DNA of 64,000 bases from Acidobacteriota bacterium (GTDB lineage: Bacteria; Acidobacteriota; UBA6911): positions 62,001 to 126,000 of the forward strand of contig JAAYCX010000010.1 of the NCBI GenBank assembly GCA_012729555.1, given 5' to 3'. Shown here piece after piece: positions 32,198 through 40,491 of this stretch. Position 1 is the stretch's first letter. The number at the start of each line of letters is the position of its first letter. A model generated the notes under the pieces. That model saw only the letters and a list, made by a program, of their open reading frames with translations, ran no database searches and was not told the DNA's origin. A program made the position numbers and the translations under genes.

Positions 32198-32839
32198 TTA
32201 CGGGGCGACGATGGTGGCCGACTTTACGAAATCGAGGTTGGGGAATTCCTTCTGCAGGTAGGAGTTCCCCACCATCTGGATCTTCGCCTGGTCCGGCTTT
32301 TCGCCGTATTCGGCGTTGATGGCGTCGACGATGTCCATCCCCTCGACCACCTTCCCGAAGGGGGCGAAGCCCTGGCCGTCGAGGAAGGTGTTGTCGGCGT
32401 AGTTGATGAAGATCTGGGTCGTGCGCGAATTGGGGGCCGAGGACATGGCGAAGGTGACGTACCCCTTCTTGTTCGATTGCTTGACCGGGTCGTCCTTGGT
32501 GGTGGTCCGGTTCCAGACCTTGTTGATCCCGGGGTCGCCGTTGATGCCGAACTGGACCATGAAGCGTTTGACCACGCGGAAGAAGCGGCAGTCGTCGTAG
32601 TAGCCGTTCTTCACCAGGTTATAGAAGCGGTCGGCGCCGTTGGGGGACCATGCGCGGGTGACCTCGATGACGAAGTCCCCCCTGGAGGTGGTAAATCTGG
32701 CCCGGAACTTCTCGGGCGCGGTTTCGGTCATGGAAGCGGGCTTCGACAGTTTCCCCCGATCGGTCTGGGCGGCGGCCGTTCCGGGCAGGACCATCAGAAG
32801 CAAAGCGGCAACGGTAAAAGCGATAGCGGTCAAGCGCAT
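32198..32839 (-). CDS. Exported cyclophilin-type peptidyl-prolyl cis-trans isomerase
   Basis: 213 residues: a signal peptide (MRLTAIAFTVAALLLMVLPG to AAAQ), then a cyclophilin domain with RFTTSRGDFVIEVTRAWSPN, CRFFRVVKRFMVQFGINGDP (the FxRVVxxFMxQxG core), YVTFAMSSAPNSRTTQIFIN, and FAPFGKVVEGMDIVDAI. It would accelerate proline isomerisation in periplasmic proteins. The ATG at 32839 is preferred to the ATG at 32845 because AAGGAGA is 8 bases from the former and too close to the latter. Confidence 0.94.
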   Translation of the reverse strand: MRLTAIAFTVAALLLMVLPGTAAAQTDRGKLSKPASMTETAPEKFRARFTTSRGDFVIEVTRAWSPNGADRFYNLVKNGYYDDCRFFRVVKRFMVQFGINGDPGINKVWNRTTTKDDPVKQSNKKGYVTFAMSSAPNSRTTQIFINYADNTFLDGQGFAPFGKVVEGMDIVDAINAEYGEKPDQAKIQMVGNSYLQKEFPNLDFVKSATIVAP

Positions 32840-33027
32840 GGACATTCTCCTTTTCCTTGAAAAGACACGCCTGAAAGTTTCCTTCCTCGGGGGGCAAAAC
32901 TCAAGAGAAAATGGAGGCGCCCCCCGTTCCCCGGCCCGTCCGCGCCCCCCCCTTTCCTTCCCGGTTGATCCCCGCCCGCCCCGTGAGTATGATGAAGCCC
33001 ACCTGTTCACAACCATGGAGGGGAAAA

Positions 33028-34119
33028 ATGCGATCGAAAACCATCAGCGGGATTTTTGTCGTTCTTGTGCTCTTTACCGCCGCCTGCCGGAAGACCGATG
33101 CCCCCGGGGCGGGGGCGGGGGCGGAAACCGTCGCGGCGGAGTGCGACCGGGCCTGCCTCGAAGGGTACGTGAACCGGTACCTGGACGCGATGCTGGAGCA
33201 TGAGGCGACCCCGGAACTGTTCGCGCCCGGCTGCCGCTTCACCGAGAACGGGGTCCAGCTGCCGCTCGGGGAGGGGTTGTGGGCCAGCATGGTGGGGAAG
33301 GGGACCTACGAGTTCTACGTTCCGGACGTGGTGACGCAGCAGGTGGCCTTCATCGGCACGGCCCGCGAGGAAGCCCCGCGCAACCAGCCCCCCTCGTCCG
33401 TGGCCCTCGCCCTGCGGCTGAAGGTCCGGGACGGGCTGATCACGGAGGCCGAACAGCTGGTGATCCGGCCGGAGAGCAACCTGCTCGACCCGGGCCGCCC
33501 CCCCTCCCCCTCGGCCGCCGACGCGATCGAGAAGCTCGGCTCCCCCCACCCGGTCTACGCCGAGGAGATTCCCGAGGCGGGACGCCCCTCCCGGGAGGAG
33601 ATGATCCAGACGGCCAACGCCTACTTCACCGGGATGCAGAAGAACGACGGCAAGGGGTACTACCCCTTCACCGACGACTGCCACCGGATCGAAAACGGCA
33701 ACCCGGCCACCAACGTGCCGCTCGCGCCGGGGCAGGAGATGCCCGACCCCCGTACCTCGACGGTGTATTCGAGCCACTGGGGCTGCAAGCAGCAGTTCGA
33801 GTCGGGGCTGATCTATTTCGTGACGCGGATCCGGGACCGCCGCTTCGTGGCCGTGGACCAGGAGCGCGGGGTGGTGTTCAGCTTCTGCTTCTTCGATCAC
33901 GCGGCCGGCAAATCGCGCTATTTCAAGACCCCCGACGGCCGCGACGTCGTCGAGGGCCCGACGGAGCCCTGGACCTGGCAGGTCGCGGAGCTCTTCAAGG
34001 TCGAGAACGGCCTCATCCGCCGGATCGAGGCGGTGCTGCAGCGCTCCCCCTACGGGATGAACTCCGGCTGGAGCACCTACGAGCAGGGGATGTCGGACGA
34101 GATCCAGGTCATCCGCTGA
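33028..34119 (+). CDS. Putative lipoprotein with SnoaL-like domains (paralogue of 58823-59938)
   Basis: A 363-residue exported protein. The leader MRSKTISGIFVVLVLFTAAC ends in a plausible lipobox Cys. Then CDRACLEGYVNRYLDAMLEH, RFTENGVQLPLGEGLW, and in the second half SREEMIQTANAYFTGMQKND and CHRIENGNPATNVPL suggest two SnoaL/NTF2-like alpha-beta cones. The C-terminus reads YGMNSGWSTYEQGMSDEIQ. It is closely similar along its whole length to the lipoprotein encoded on the other strand near 59 kb, differing mainly in the first 50 residues. No function is known; small-molecule binding is only an inference from the fold guess. Confidence 0.8.
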   Translation: MRSKTISGIFVVLVLFTAACRKTDAPGAGAGAETVAAECDRACLEGYVNRYLDAMLEHEATPELFAPGCRFTENGVQLPLGEGLWASMVGKGTYEFYVPDVVTQQVAFIGTAREEAPRNQPPSSVALALRLKVRDGLITEAEQLVIRPESNLLDPGRPPSPSAADAIEKLGSPHPVYAEEIPEAGRPSREEMIQTANAYFTGMQKNDGKGYYPFTDDCHRIENGNPATNVPLAPGQEMPDPRTSTVYSSHWGCKQQFESGLIYFVTRIRDRRFVAVDQERGVVFSFCFFDHAAGKSRYFKTPDGRDVVEGPTEPWTWQVAELFKVENGLIRRIEAVLQRSPYGMNSGWSTYEQGMSDEIQVIR

Positions 34120-34140
34120 CGGCGGATGCGGCCCGCTTCG

Positions 34141-34168
34141 CCGGCCGGGGGCGCACGCCCCCGGCCGG
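34141..34168 (+). terminator. Strong bidirectional hairpin terminator
   Basis: A 13-base perfect stem (CCGGCCGGGGGCG with its complement, 2-base loop) fits exactly between the lipoprotein stop and the stop codon of the convergent MutS-like gene. Confidence 0.65.
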
Positions 34169-35977
34169 TCAGACCTCAAGCCCGACCGAGCGCATCAGCT
34201 CCAGGGCGTTGCTTTTCCGGATGACGCCCGGCTTCAGGCGGTAGTCGAAGGTGATGCGGCCATTGACGATGCGGTCCTCGAAATGCACGTTCAAGGCGCG
34301 CGGGGGCATGTTTTCGGCGATGCGGGCCAGGGCGAGATCGTGCGTGGTGACGAGGCCGACGGCGCCCCGGCCGACCAGCCCCCTCACGATCGCCTCCGCC
34401 CCGATGCGCCGGTCGTGGGAGTTGGTCCCGCCCAGCAGCTCATCGAGCAGGAAGAGCAGCGGGACCGGGCCTTCGGCCAGGAGGACCAGTTGCTTCAGCC
34501 GCGTAATTTCGGCGTAGAAGCGGGAAGTCCCCTCCTCGAGTGAGTCGTGGATCCGGATCGACGCCCCCAGAGCCATGGGCGAGATGCACAGACGGCGAGC
34601 GCGCACGGGCCCCCCGGCCAGGGCGAGCACGGCGTTGACCCCCACCGTCCGGAGCAGGGTGCTCTTTCCCGACATGTTGGAGCCGCTCACCAGGAGCACC
34701 CGGGTCTCTGCGCCGAGCCTGATGTCGTTCGGCACGCAGCGGGACGCGCCGAGGAGCGGGTGTCCCAGGTTCTCCGCTTCGAAACAGGGAGCCCGGTCGC
34801 ACAGCTCCGGGAAGGGGTCGCCGGGGTGTTCGTAGGCGTATCCGGCCAGCGATGACAGCGCCTCCAGCTCCGATACCGCGTCGAGCCAGCCGGGGATCGA
34901 GGGCCCGAATCGGCGGCGCCAGTCTTCGATAAAGTAGGCGAGCTGGATGTCCCACAGCAGGATGAAGGCGAACGGAGCGAAGAGCTGGTTGCGCCGCGAG
35001 TCGACCAGGACGACCAGCCGGTCGAGCCGGGCGATGATTTTCGAGGGGGGCGCCCCCCTGCGGTCCATGGCCGCGCGCAGCCGGCGGAGGCGCCGCGAAT
35101 GGAACTCCTCCCGCTCCAGCCGCCCCAGCAGGCGCGCCAGGAGGGCGAGATCCCTGCAGGCCTTCTCCGCTTCCATGATGACGGGACCGACCGAACGGCG
35201 CAGGCGGTAGACCAGCACCAGTTCCGAGAGCAGCATCAGGAAAAACCAGAGGGCCTCTCCCCGGATCCCCCAGATCCCGAGCGAAACGGCGGTCAGGATT
35301 GCGAGCACCGGGGCCAGGATCCGCGCCGGCCCCGGTGCGAGCCGCCGCCCGGCGCGGGCCCATGCCACCAGAAGATCCGGGTGGACGGCCGCGCCCGTGT
35401 CCGCGCCGAACAGCGCCAGGTCTTCCCGCAGGTCCACCCCGGCGCGCAGTTCCCGCACCGCCGCCTGCCGGGACAGGATTTCCTCGAGCGGGGCGGGGGT
35501 CTTGAGCCAGGCGGCGAGGGTGCGCTCGCCGCCGAGGGTGCGGGCGCCCGACAGGAGCTGGAACAGCGACTTCCTGCCGAACAGGTCCAGGTCGCGCGCG
35601 TAGGGGTGGGAATCGTCGTCGTAGCGGTCCCCCGGCTCCCCCTGGTCCCCCCAGCGCTCCTCGATGCGGGCGAGGCCCCTTTCATAAAACGCGGCGGCTC
35701 TTTGAAAACGTTCCAGGTTCCGGAGCACGCGCCCGTGCCAGAGCACCAGGAACCCGAAGGCGAACGCCGGTAGGAGCAGCGTCCACGGGGAAACGGCCCG
35801 GGGCCCGAAGGCCAGCCAGGCAAGGGCCGCGGCCGACAAAAACAGCGCCAGGCGCGCGTTCCCGATGCGGTGATGCAGGCGGCGGCAGCGGGCGGACTCG
35901 GATCGCCTGCGGGCGCCCCGGCGCGCGTATTCGTCGCGGGGATGGATGGTTTCGGGGACTCTTTCCTCCAGCGCCAT
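34169..35977 (-). CDS. Membrane-associated MutS-like ATPase
   Basis: 602 residues with the MutS C-terminal ATPase: Walker A SGSNMSGKSTLLRTVG near 437-450, LFLLDELLGGTNSHDR (Walker B and signature) and VGLVTTHDLALARIAE. Unlike MutS or MutS2 it has two hydrophobic segments near 45-90 (LALFLSAAALAWLAFGPRA and following) and a second pair near 235-275, with no mismatch-recognition domain. I know this as the MutS-related membrane protein family of uncertain function. The ATG at 35977 is preferred over open upstream frame. It lies divergent from the flavodoxin-type gene. Confidence 0.85.
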   Translation of the reverse strand: MALEERVPETIHPRDEYARRGARRRSESARCRRLHHRIGNARLALFLSAAALAWLAFGPRAVSPWTLLLPAFAFGFLVLWHGRVLRNLERFQRAAAFYERGLARIEERWGDQGEPGDRYDDDSHPYARDLDLFGRKSLFQLLSGARTLGGERTLAAWLKTPAPLEEILSRQAAVRELRAGVDLREDLALFGADTGAAVHPDLLVAWARAGRRLAPGPARILAPVLAILTAVSLGIWGIRGEALWFFLMLLSELVLVYRLRRSVGPVIMEAEKACRDLALLARLLGRLEREEFHSRRLRRLRAAMDRRGAPPSKIIARLDRLVVLVDSRRNQLFAPFAFILLWDIQLAYFIEDWRRRFGPSIPGWLDAVSELEALSSLAGYAYEHPGDPFPELCDRAPCFEAENLGHPLLGASRCVPNDIRLGAETRVLLVSGSNMSGKSTLLRTVGVNAVLALAGGPVRARRLCISPMALGASIRIHDSLEEGTSRFYAEITRLKQLVLLAEGPVPLLFLLDELLGGTNSHDRRIGAEAIVRGLVGRGAVGLVTTHDLALARIAENMPPRALNVHFEDRIVNGRITFDYRLKPGVIRKSNALELMRSVGLEV

Positions 35978-36002
35978 GGTTTCCTTGTGCCGGCGCGGCG
36001 GA

Positions 36003-36008
36003 TATAAT
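36003..36008 (+). promoter_or_regulatory. Possible -10 element upstream of the flavodoxin-type reductase
   Basis: TATAAT in the intergenic region, 90 bases before the ATG at 36098; the same sequence could instead serve the divergent strand. Confidence 0.25.
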
Positions 36009-36097
36009 TCCTCCGCGTGCGGCCTCTTCAAGGTTAGCGGCGGGGAGGGGCGAATGCAACCGGAACCGGGAATGAAAATAGGAATTTGGAGGCCGGC

Positions 36098-36667
36098 ATG
36101 AAAGTACTGGGCATTGTGGGCAGCCCGCGCCGAGGGGGCAACACCGAGATCCTGATGGAGGAGGTGCTGAAGACGGCCCGGGGGACGGGGTGCGGGACGG
36201 AAAGCTTCCTGATGTCCGAACGGCGGGTGGCCCCTTGCGACGCCTGCGGGGGATGCGTCCAAACGGGCGCCTGCGTGGTCGAGGACGACATGCAGGAGCT
36301 CTACGCCATGATGGAGCGGGCGGACGGAATCGTGTTCGGCAGCCCGGTCTATTTCGGCTCCGTCAGCGCCCAGCTGAAGGCGGTGATGGACCGGACCTTC
36401 GCGCAGTTGCAGCGGCGTTCGCTCAAGGGGAAGGTGGCCGGGGCGCTGGTGGTCACCCGCAGGGTGGGCGCGATCCAGGCGCGCTCCCTGATTTACGCGT
36501 TTTCGATCGCCCAGGGGATGCTGGTGGCGGGCGGAGCGATCGGCTACGGCCGGGAGCCGGGGGACGTGCGGACCGGGACCGGGGGGGGCATCGGCCTGTC
36601 GGCCCTGGACGAAGCCCGGCTGCTCGGGGCCGACGTCGCCGCGCTCTCGCGGAGGCTGCGCGCCTGA
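36098..36667 (+). CDS. Flavodoxin-fold NAD(P)H-dependent FMN oxidoreductase
   Basis: 189 residues of the iron-sulfur flavoprotein/FMN-reductase family. The FMN phosphate loop is VLGIVGSPRRGGNTEILMEE; the cysteine motif CDACGGCVQTGAC (about 46-58) is the compact [4Fe-4S]-type arrangement of the Isf relatives; ADGIVFGSPVYFGSVSAQLK and VMDRTFAQ follow. GGAGG lies 6 bases before the ATG at 36098. It could serve redox-stress electron transfer; the partner is unknown. Confidence 0.85.
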   Translation: MKVLGIVGSPRRGGNTEILMEEVLKTARGTGCGTESFLMSERRVAPCDACGGCVQTGACVVEDDMQELYAMMERADGIVFGSPVYFGSVSAQLKAVMDRTFAQLQRRSLKGKVAGALVVTRRVGAIQARSLIYAFSIAQGMLVAGGAIGYGREPGDVRTGTGGGIGLSALDEARLLGADVAALSRRLRA

Positions 36668-36680
36668 ATCCCCTTCCGGG

Positions 36681-38147
36681 TCAGGGCAGGCGGCACTCGA
36701 AGTTTTCCGCGTCGTTGACGCTGCCGATCCCCTTGTAGTGCGCCGTCCGGGGGTAGGGGCAGAGGGGGCGCGACATCTCGACGCGGTTGCCGGTCACGCG
36801 GTAGGCCGTGATCCGCTCCGGGCTCTCCCCCCCCTCGCGCCAGCGTTCCAGCGCCGCCATGAAACCGGCCTGATCGGGGCCGTCGCCGCCGCTGCAGTGC
36901 CCCATTCCCGGGACCATGAAGAGACGCAGCCAGTCCCCCTGGTCCGGTCCCAGGGCGGACACTACGCTTTCGTAATACTCGATCGTGTTGCCGGGGGCGA
37001 TGCCGGTGTCGTTCCAGCCGTGGTAAAGCAGCAGCTTCCCCCCGCGGGCCTTGAACCTGCCGAGATCGGGGTCGACGGCGTTGATGAACCCCGTCCTTTC
37101 CTCGGCCAGGCGCGTGTCCCGGCCGGCGTCGAAGGTGCGCCAGTCCCAGTCCCCGTCCTGGTAGGTCAGCTGGAAGGTGCCGACTGAGATGGGCGAGGGG
37201 GCTTCGGCCCCCGCCATGTACCAGGCCGATTCGCTCCCGGGCGCCTTGCCGGGGAAGACCGTCCCGCCCCCCGGCGTCCTGACGGGGGCGTACATCTTCC
37301 GGACCGTCTCGACCTGGGCCTCCGTGAGGCAGGCGTCCCCCTCTTCCCCCCGGCACTGCAACACGGCGGGGTCGAAACGGCATTTCCGCGGGTCCTCGAG
37401 GAGCCCGTCCCGGACCCCGTCGAGAGCGTCGCAGGCGGCGAGCACCGCCCGGTGGAGCATCGGGAGTTTCGACGCCGGGATTTTCCCGGCCGGATGGCGC
37501 AGCAGCTCGACCGTCAGGGCCATGTCGGAGGCGTGCAGCCGGCTGTGGGCGTTGGCGGGCGCCCCGGCGACGATGCCGTCGAAATCCTCGGGGTAGCGCT
37601 GGGCCGACATGAGAGCCTGCCGGCCGCCGGTGGAGCAGCCGTTCCAGTAGGAAAGCGCGGGCGGGCGTCCGTAGTGGGCCGTGATCAGGGCTTTCGATCG
37701 GACCGTCATCTCGTGGACCGCGCGGTAGGCGTAGTCGACGACCTTCTCCGGGTGGCCGATCCCGAAGAGGGCGTTTCCCCCCCGGTGCCCCGTGTCGGTG
37801 GAGGCGGTGGCGTATCCCTCGCGGAGGGCCGAGGCCATGGCCGGGGTGCTGATCGTCCCGGCCCAGCCGCCGTTGCCCACCGCCTGGAACTTCCCGTTCC
37901 AGTCGTCGGCGGGGAGCCAGAGCTCCATTTCGATATGGGAGTCGGGCGACGGCGCGAGGACCGCCGCGACGCGGCAGTGGGCCGGGAGCGAAGCCGGGGC
38001 CTGCCCCGGGGCGCCGGCCGGCGGCGGGCCGGCCGGCCGGAGCTCCGCCGCGGTGATGGTGACGCCGGGGAGATCGATGTTCCCGAGGCTTTCGCACGGG
38101 ACCGGGGCGGCGGCGGCCGCAAACAGCAGGGCGAGATGGGCGATCAT
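36681..38147 (-). CDS. Tannase/feruloyl esterase family protein (first copy)
   Basis: A 488-residue secreted esterase with a leader (MIAHLALLFAAAAAPVPCES). The catalytic motif is GCSTGGRQALMSAQRYPEDF with Ser172; Cys171 beside it should pair with the Cys in GMGHCSGG, which also holds the catalytic His; the acid is likely in ALDGVRDGLLEDP or the WNDTG region. A CDALDGV ... C-rich calcium-type loop and the C-terminal SRPLCPYPRTAHYKG are family hallmarks. Tannase and feruloyl esterases release phenolic acids from plant esters. A second member lies at 56176-57819. Confidence 0.9.
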   Translation of the reverse strand: MIAHLALLFAAAAAPVPCESLGNIDLPGVTITAAELRPAGPPPAGAPGQAPASLPAHCRVAAVLAPSPDSHIEMELWLPADDWNGKFQAVGNGGWAGTISTPAMASALREGYATASTDTGHRGGNALFGIGHPEKVVDYAYRAVHEMTVRSKALITAHYGRPPALSYWNGCSTGGRQALMSAQRYPEDFDGIVAGAPANAHSRLHASDMALTVELLRHPAGKIPASKLPMLHRAVLAACDALDGVRDGLLEDPRKCRFDPAVLQCRGEEGDACLTEAQVETVRKMYAPVRTPGGGTVFPGKAPGSESAWYMAGAEAPSPISVGTFQLTYQDGDWDWRTFDAGRDTRLAEERTGFINAVDPDLGRFKARGGKLLLYHGWNDTGIAPGNTIEYYESVVSALGPDQGDWLRLFMVPGMGHCSGGDGPDQAGFMAALERWREGGESPERITAYRVTGNRVEMSRPLCPYPRTAHYKGIGSVNDAENFECRLP

Positions 38148-38268
38148 GGCGCAATCCTCCAGAGGGGTTCGAGCTTAGCAAAGGAACGGTCCCGGATCCA
38201 CGAATTCCGAGGTGAAAAGGGGCGGGCGGGGGCCGACGGTTTCTGTAGGGGATTCGAAAGCGTCGGAT

Positions 38269-38274
38269 TATAAT
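38269..38274 (+). promoter_or_regulatory. Possible -10 element of the exported methyltransferase gene
   Basis: TATAAT lies about 107 bases before the ATG at 38381, at the edge of a locally AT-rich spot; no -35 was recognised. Confidence 0.3.
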
Positions 38275-38380
38275 CGCCTCTTCCGGCAGCCGCAGGGCGC
38301 CCGGGGTTCCATCGGGGCGATCGGGTCCCGAAGCGGGGAACCGCGGGAGGTCGCGGGCCGATGGACAAGGAGCCGCAACG

Positions 38381-39196
38381 ATGAAGCGATCGCCTTTCAG
38401 TTATGGATGGACCGTGGTGTTCGGGCTCTGCCTCGCGGTGACCGGGGCGCTGGCCCAGACAAAGGACTACGCGCCCCAGGTGGGGCAGGCGGGGAAGGAC
38501 GTGGTCTGGGTCCCGACCGACCAGGCGCTGGTCGACATCATGCTCGACCTGGCGAAGGTCACCCCCGCGGACTACGTGATCGACCTGGGTTCGGGGGACG
38601 GCCGTACGGTGATCACGGCCGCGAAACGCGGGGCGCGGGCGCTCGGGATCGAGTACAACCCCGACATGGTCGCGCTCTCCCTCCGCAGCGCCGAAAAGGA
38701 GGGGGTGAGCGGCAGGGCCAGCTTCAGGAAAGCGGACCTCTTCGAAACCGACCTGTCCGAGGCCACGGTCATCACCATGTTCCTCCTCCCCAGCATCAAC
38801 CTGAAGCTGCGCCCCACGCTGCTGGGCCTCAGGCCCGGCACCCGGATCGTTTCCAACAGCTTCACCATGGAGGAGTGGAAGGCGGACCAGACGGCCAGCC
38901 TCCCGGAGAGCTGCATCACCTGGTGCACGGCCTATCTCTGGATCGTCCCGGCCGCGGTCCAGGGGATATGGGAGATGGACGGGGGGCGGCTGGAACTGGG
39001 GCAGGACTTCCAGATGGTCACCGGGTCGCTCCGCGCGGGGCACCTCGACACCCTGGTCTCGGGAAAGGTCGCGGGCGACCGGATCGATTTCGACGCCGCG
39101 GGCGTTCACTACACCGGGCGGGTCGAGGGGGACGCGATGTCGGGCACCCGGACATCGGCGGGCCAAAGCGCCCCCTGGAAGGCGGTGAGGCGGTGA
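38381..39196 (+). CDS. Class I SAM methyltransferase with an apparent signal peptide
   Basis: 271 residues. The N-terminus is a classic export signal (basic MKRSPFSYGW, hydrophobic TVVFGLCLAVTGALA, cut at AQT), followed by WVPTDQALVDIMLDLAKVTP and the SAM motif YVIDLGSGDGRTVITAAKRG, then ALGIEYNPDMVALS. Cytoplasm-only SAM makes export puzzling. The last 100 residues form a beta-rich domain (WEMDGGRLELGQDFQMVTG and so on). It overlaps the next gene by four bases (GTGA), so the two are coupled. The substrate is unknown. Confidence 0.8.
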   Translation: MKRSPFSYGWTVVFGLCLAVTGALAQTKDYAPQVGQAGKDVVWVPTDQALVDIMLDLAKVTPADYVIDLGSGDGRTVITAAKRGARALGIEYNPDMVALSLRSAEKEGVSGRASFRKADLFETDLSEATVITMFLLPSINLKLRPTLLGLRPGTRIVSNSFTMEEWKADQTASLPESCITWCTAYLWIVPAAVQGIWEMDGGRLELGQDFQMVTGSLRAGHLDTLVSGKVAGDRIDFDAAGVHYTGRVEGDAMSGTRTSAGQSAPWKAVRR

Positions 39197-39879
39197 CGTC
39201 CACGAGGCTGTTTGCCGACCGGGAACTGGAGGAGATGGGAGCCCGGACCCTCGACCTGCTGCTCGAGGCCATCGACGCGGGGGACAAGGAGAAAGCCCGC
39301 ACGCTCGCGGGGCGGATGTACCGGGAGTTCGGCCTGCTGCACGACGGCTCCATGTTCTGGATCGCGGGGCTCCAGACCTACATCTATCGCAGGCTGGGGG
39401 TCGGGGCGCTGGAGGAGGCGGAGCGGGAGGCGCACGCGGCCGAAGCGAAGACCGTCTTCAAACCGCCGGAAAAAACCGACCTGAAGTCCCAGGTGGAGCA
39501 CCTGGCCTCCACCCTGCGGGGGCACCTGCAGCCGGTGCGCGTCACGGAGGACGACCGGACGATCTCGCTGACCATGCAGCCGTGCGGCTCGGGGGAGCGC
39601 ATCATCCGCAAGGGGGGGTACTCGCCCGAGGTGGGCCTGGCCCGGATCCCGGGCCCCCACCCCATCACCTGGGGGATGCGCGATTTCCCCATCTACTGCG
39701 TTCACTGCCCCGTCCTCGAACAGATGCAGGTGGAGGCCCTCGGGCGCCTGGGCGCCTGCCGCATCGTGTCGGAACCACCGGGGGAGGGGGGGTGCCGCTT
39801 CGTCTTCTACAAGGACCCCGCCGACATCCCCGAAGAGTTCTACTCCCGGATCGGGAAGCGGAAGCCGGATTCCGTGTAA
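39193..39879 (+). CDS. Conserved hypothetical protein with Cys-x2-Cys motif
   Basis: 228 residues, not recognised. The first 90 are helical with many Glu/Arg (LEEMGARTLDLLLEAIDAGD); the second half contains ITWGMRDFPIYCVHCPVLEQ and a further Cys pair (LGACRIVSE, GEGGCRFVFYKDPADIPEEF). Four conserved-looking cysteines could bind a metal, and GCRFVFYKDP is the only phrase that looks family-like. The GTG start overlaps the stop of the exported methyltransferase gene, and the two are probably cotranscribed, but this one has no signal peptide. Confidence 0.65.
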   Translation: MTSTRLFADRELEEMGARTLDLLLEAIDAGDKEKARTLAGRMYREFGLLHDGSMFWIAGLQTYIYRRLGVGALEEAEREAHAAEAKTVFKPPEKTDLKSQVEHLASTLRGHLQPVRVTEDDRTISLTMQPCGSGERIIRKGGYSPEVGLARIPGPHPITWGMRDFPIYCVHCPVLEQMQVEALGRLGACRIVSEPPGEGGCRFVFYKDPADIPEEFYSRIGKRKPDSV

Positions 39880-39936
39880 AACCGATTTCCATTCTGGTAG
39901 AATGCGGCGCAACCGAAGCTGCGGGCGGGGGAAACG

Positions 39937-40485
39937 ATGATCGATGTCCTATCGGCATTCGGATTGAGTGCGGCCACGGGGCTCAACGCCTACCTCCCGC
40001 TCCTCGTCGTGGGGCTGCTGGCGCGGTTCACCGGCCTCATCACCCTCAGCGCCCCCTGGAGCGCCCTGGAAAACAGCTGGGTGCTGGCGCTCCTGGCGGC
40101 GCTCCTGCTCCTCGAGACGGCGGCGGGGCGGGTGCCCGCGGCGGCCGCCGTCCTCGAGCGGATCCGCACCCTGGCCCGTCCCGCCGCGGGCGCCATCCTC
40201 TTCGCCGCCGCCAGCCACGTCATCAGCGGGGTGAGTCCCGTGCTCGCCATGATCTGCGGGATCCTGGTGGCCGGGGGGGTGCAGGCCGCCCGGGCCTCTG
40301 CCCGGCGCGCGCCCGGCGCGGGGAAGGCAAACCGCACCGCCGCCCCGGGCGTTCCGGAGACGGCCGCTTCCGGGGTCGCGGCGCTGCTGGCGGTCCTGCT
40401 CCCCCTGCCCATGGCCGCCCTGGTCCTGGCGTTTCTGGGGCTCTGGGCCTGGCGGGGGGTTCAAGGCCGACGCCGGCGGGCGTGA
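39937..40485 (+). CDS. DUF4126 domain membrane protein
   Basis: 182 residues with four or five hydrophobic segments. The start MIDVLSAFGLSAATGLNAYL followed by PLLVVGLLARF is the characteristic opening of DUF4126 proteins, and the C-terminus ends in LPMAALVLAFLGLWAW. A charged loop (GKANRTAAPG) interrupts the helices. No function is established. Confidence 0.8.
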   Translation: MIDVLSAFGLSAATGLNAYLPLLVVGLLARFTGLITLSAPWSALENSWVLALLAALLLLETAAGRVPAAAAVLERIRTLARPAAGAILFAAASHVISGVSPVLAMICGILVAGGVQAARASARRAPGAGKANRTAAPGVPETAASGVAALLAVLLPLPMAALVLAFLGLWAWRGVQGRRRRA

Positions 40486-40491
40486 GGCGGC

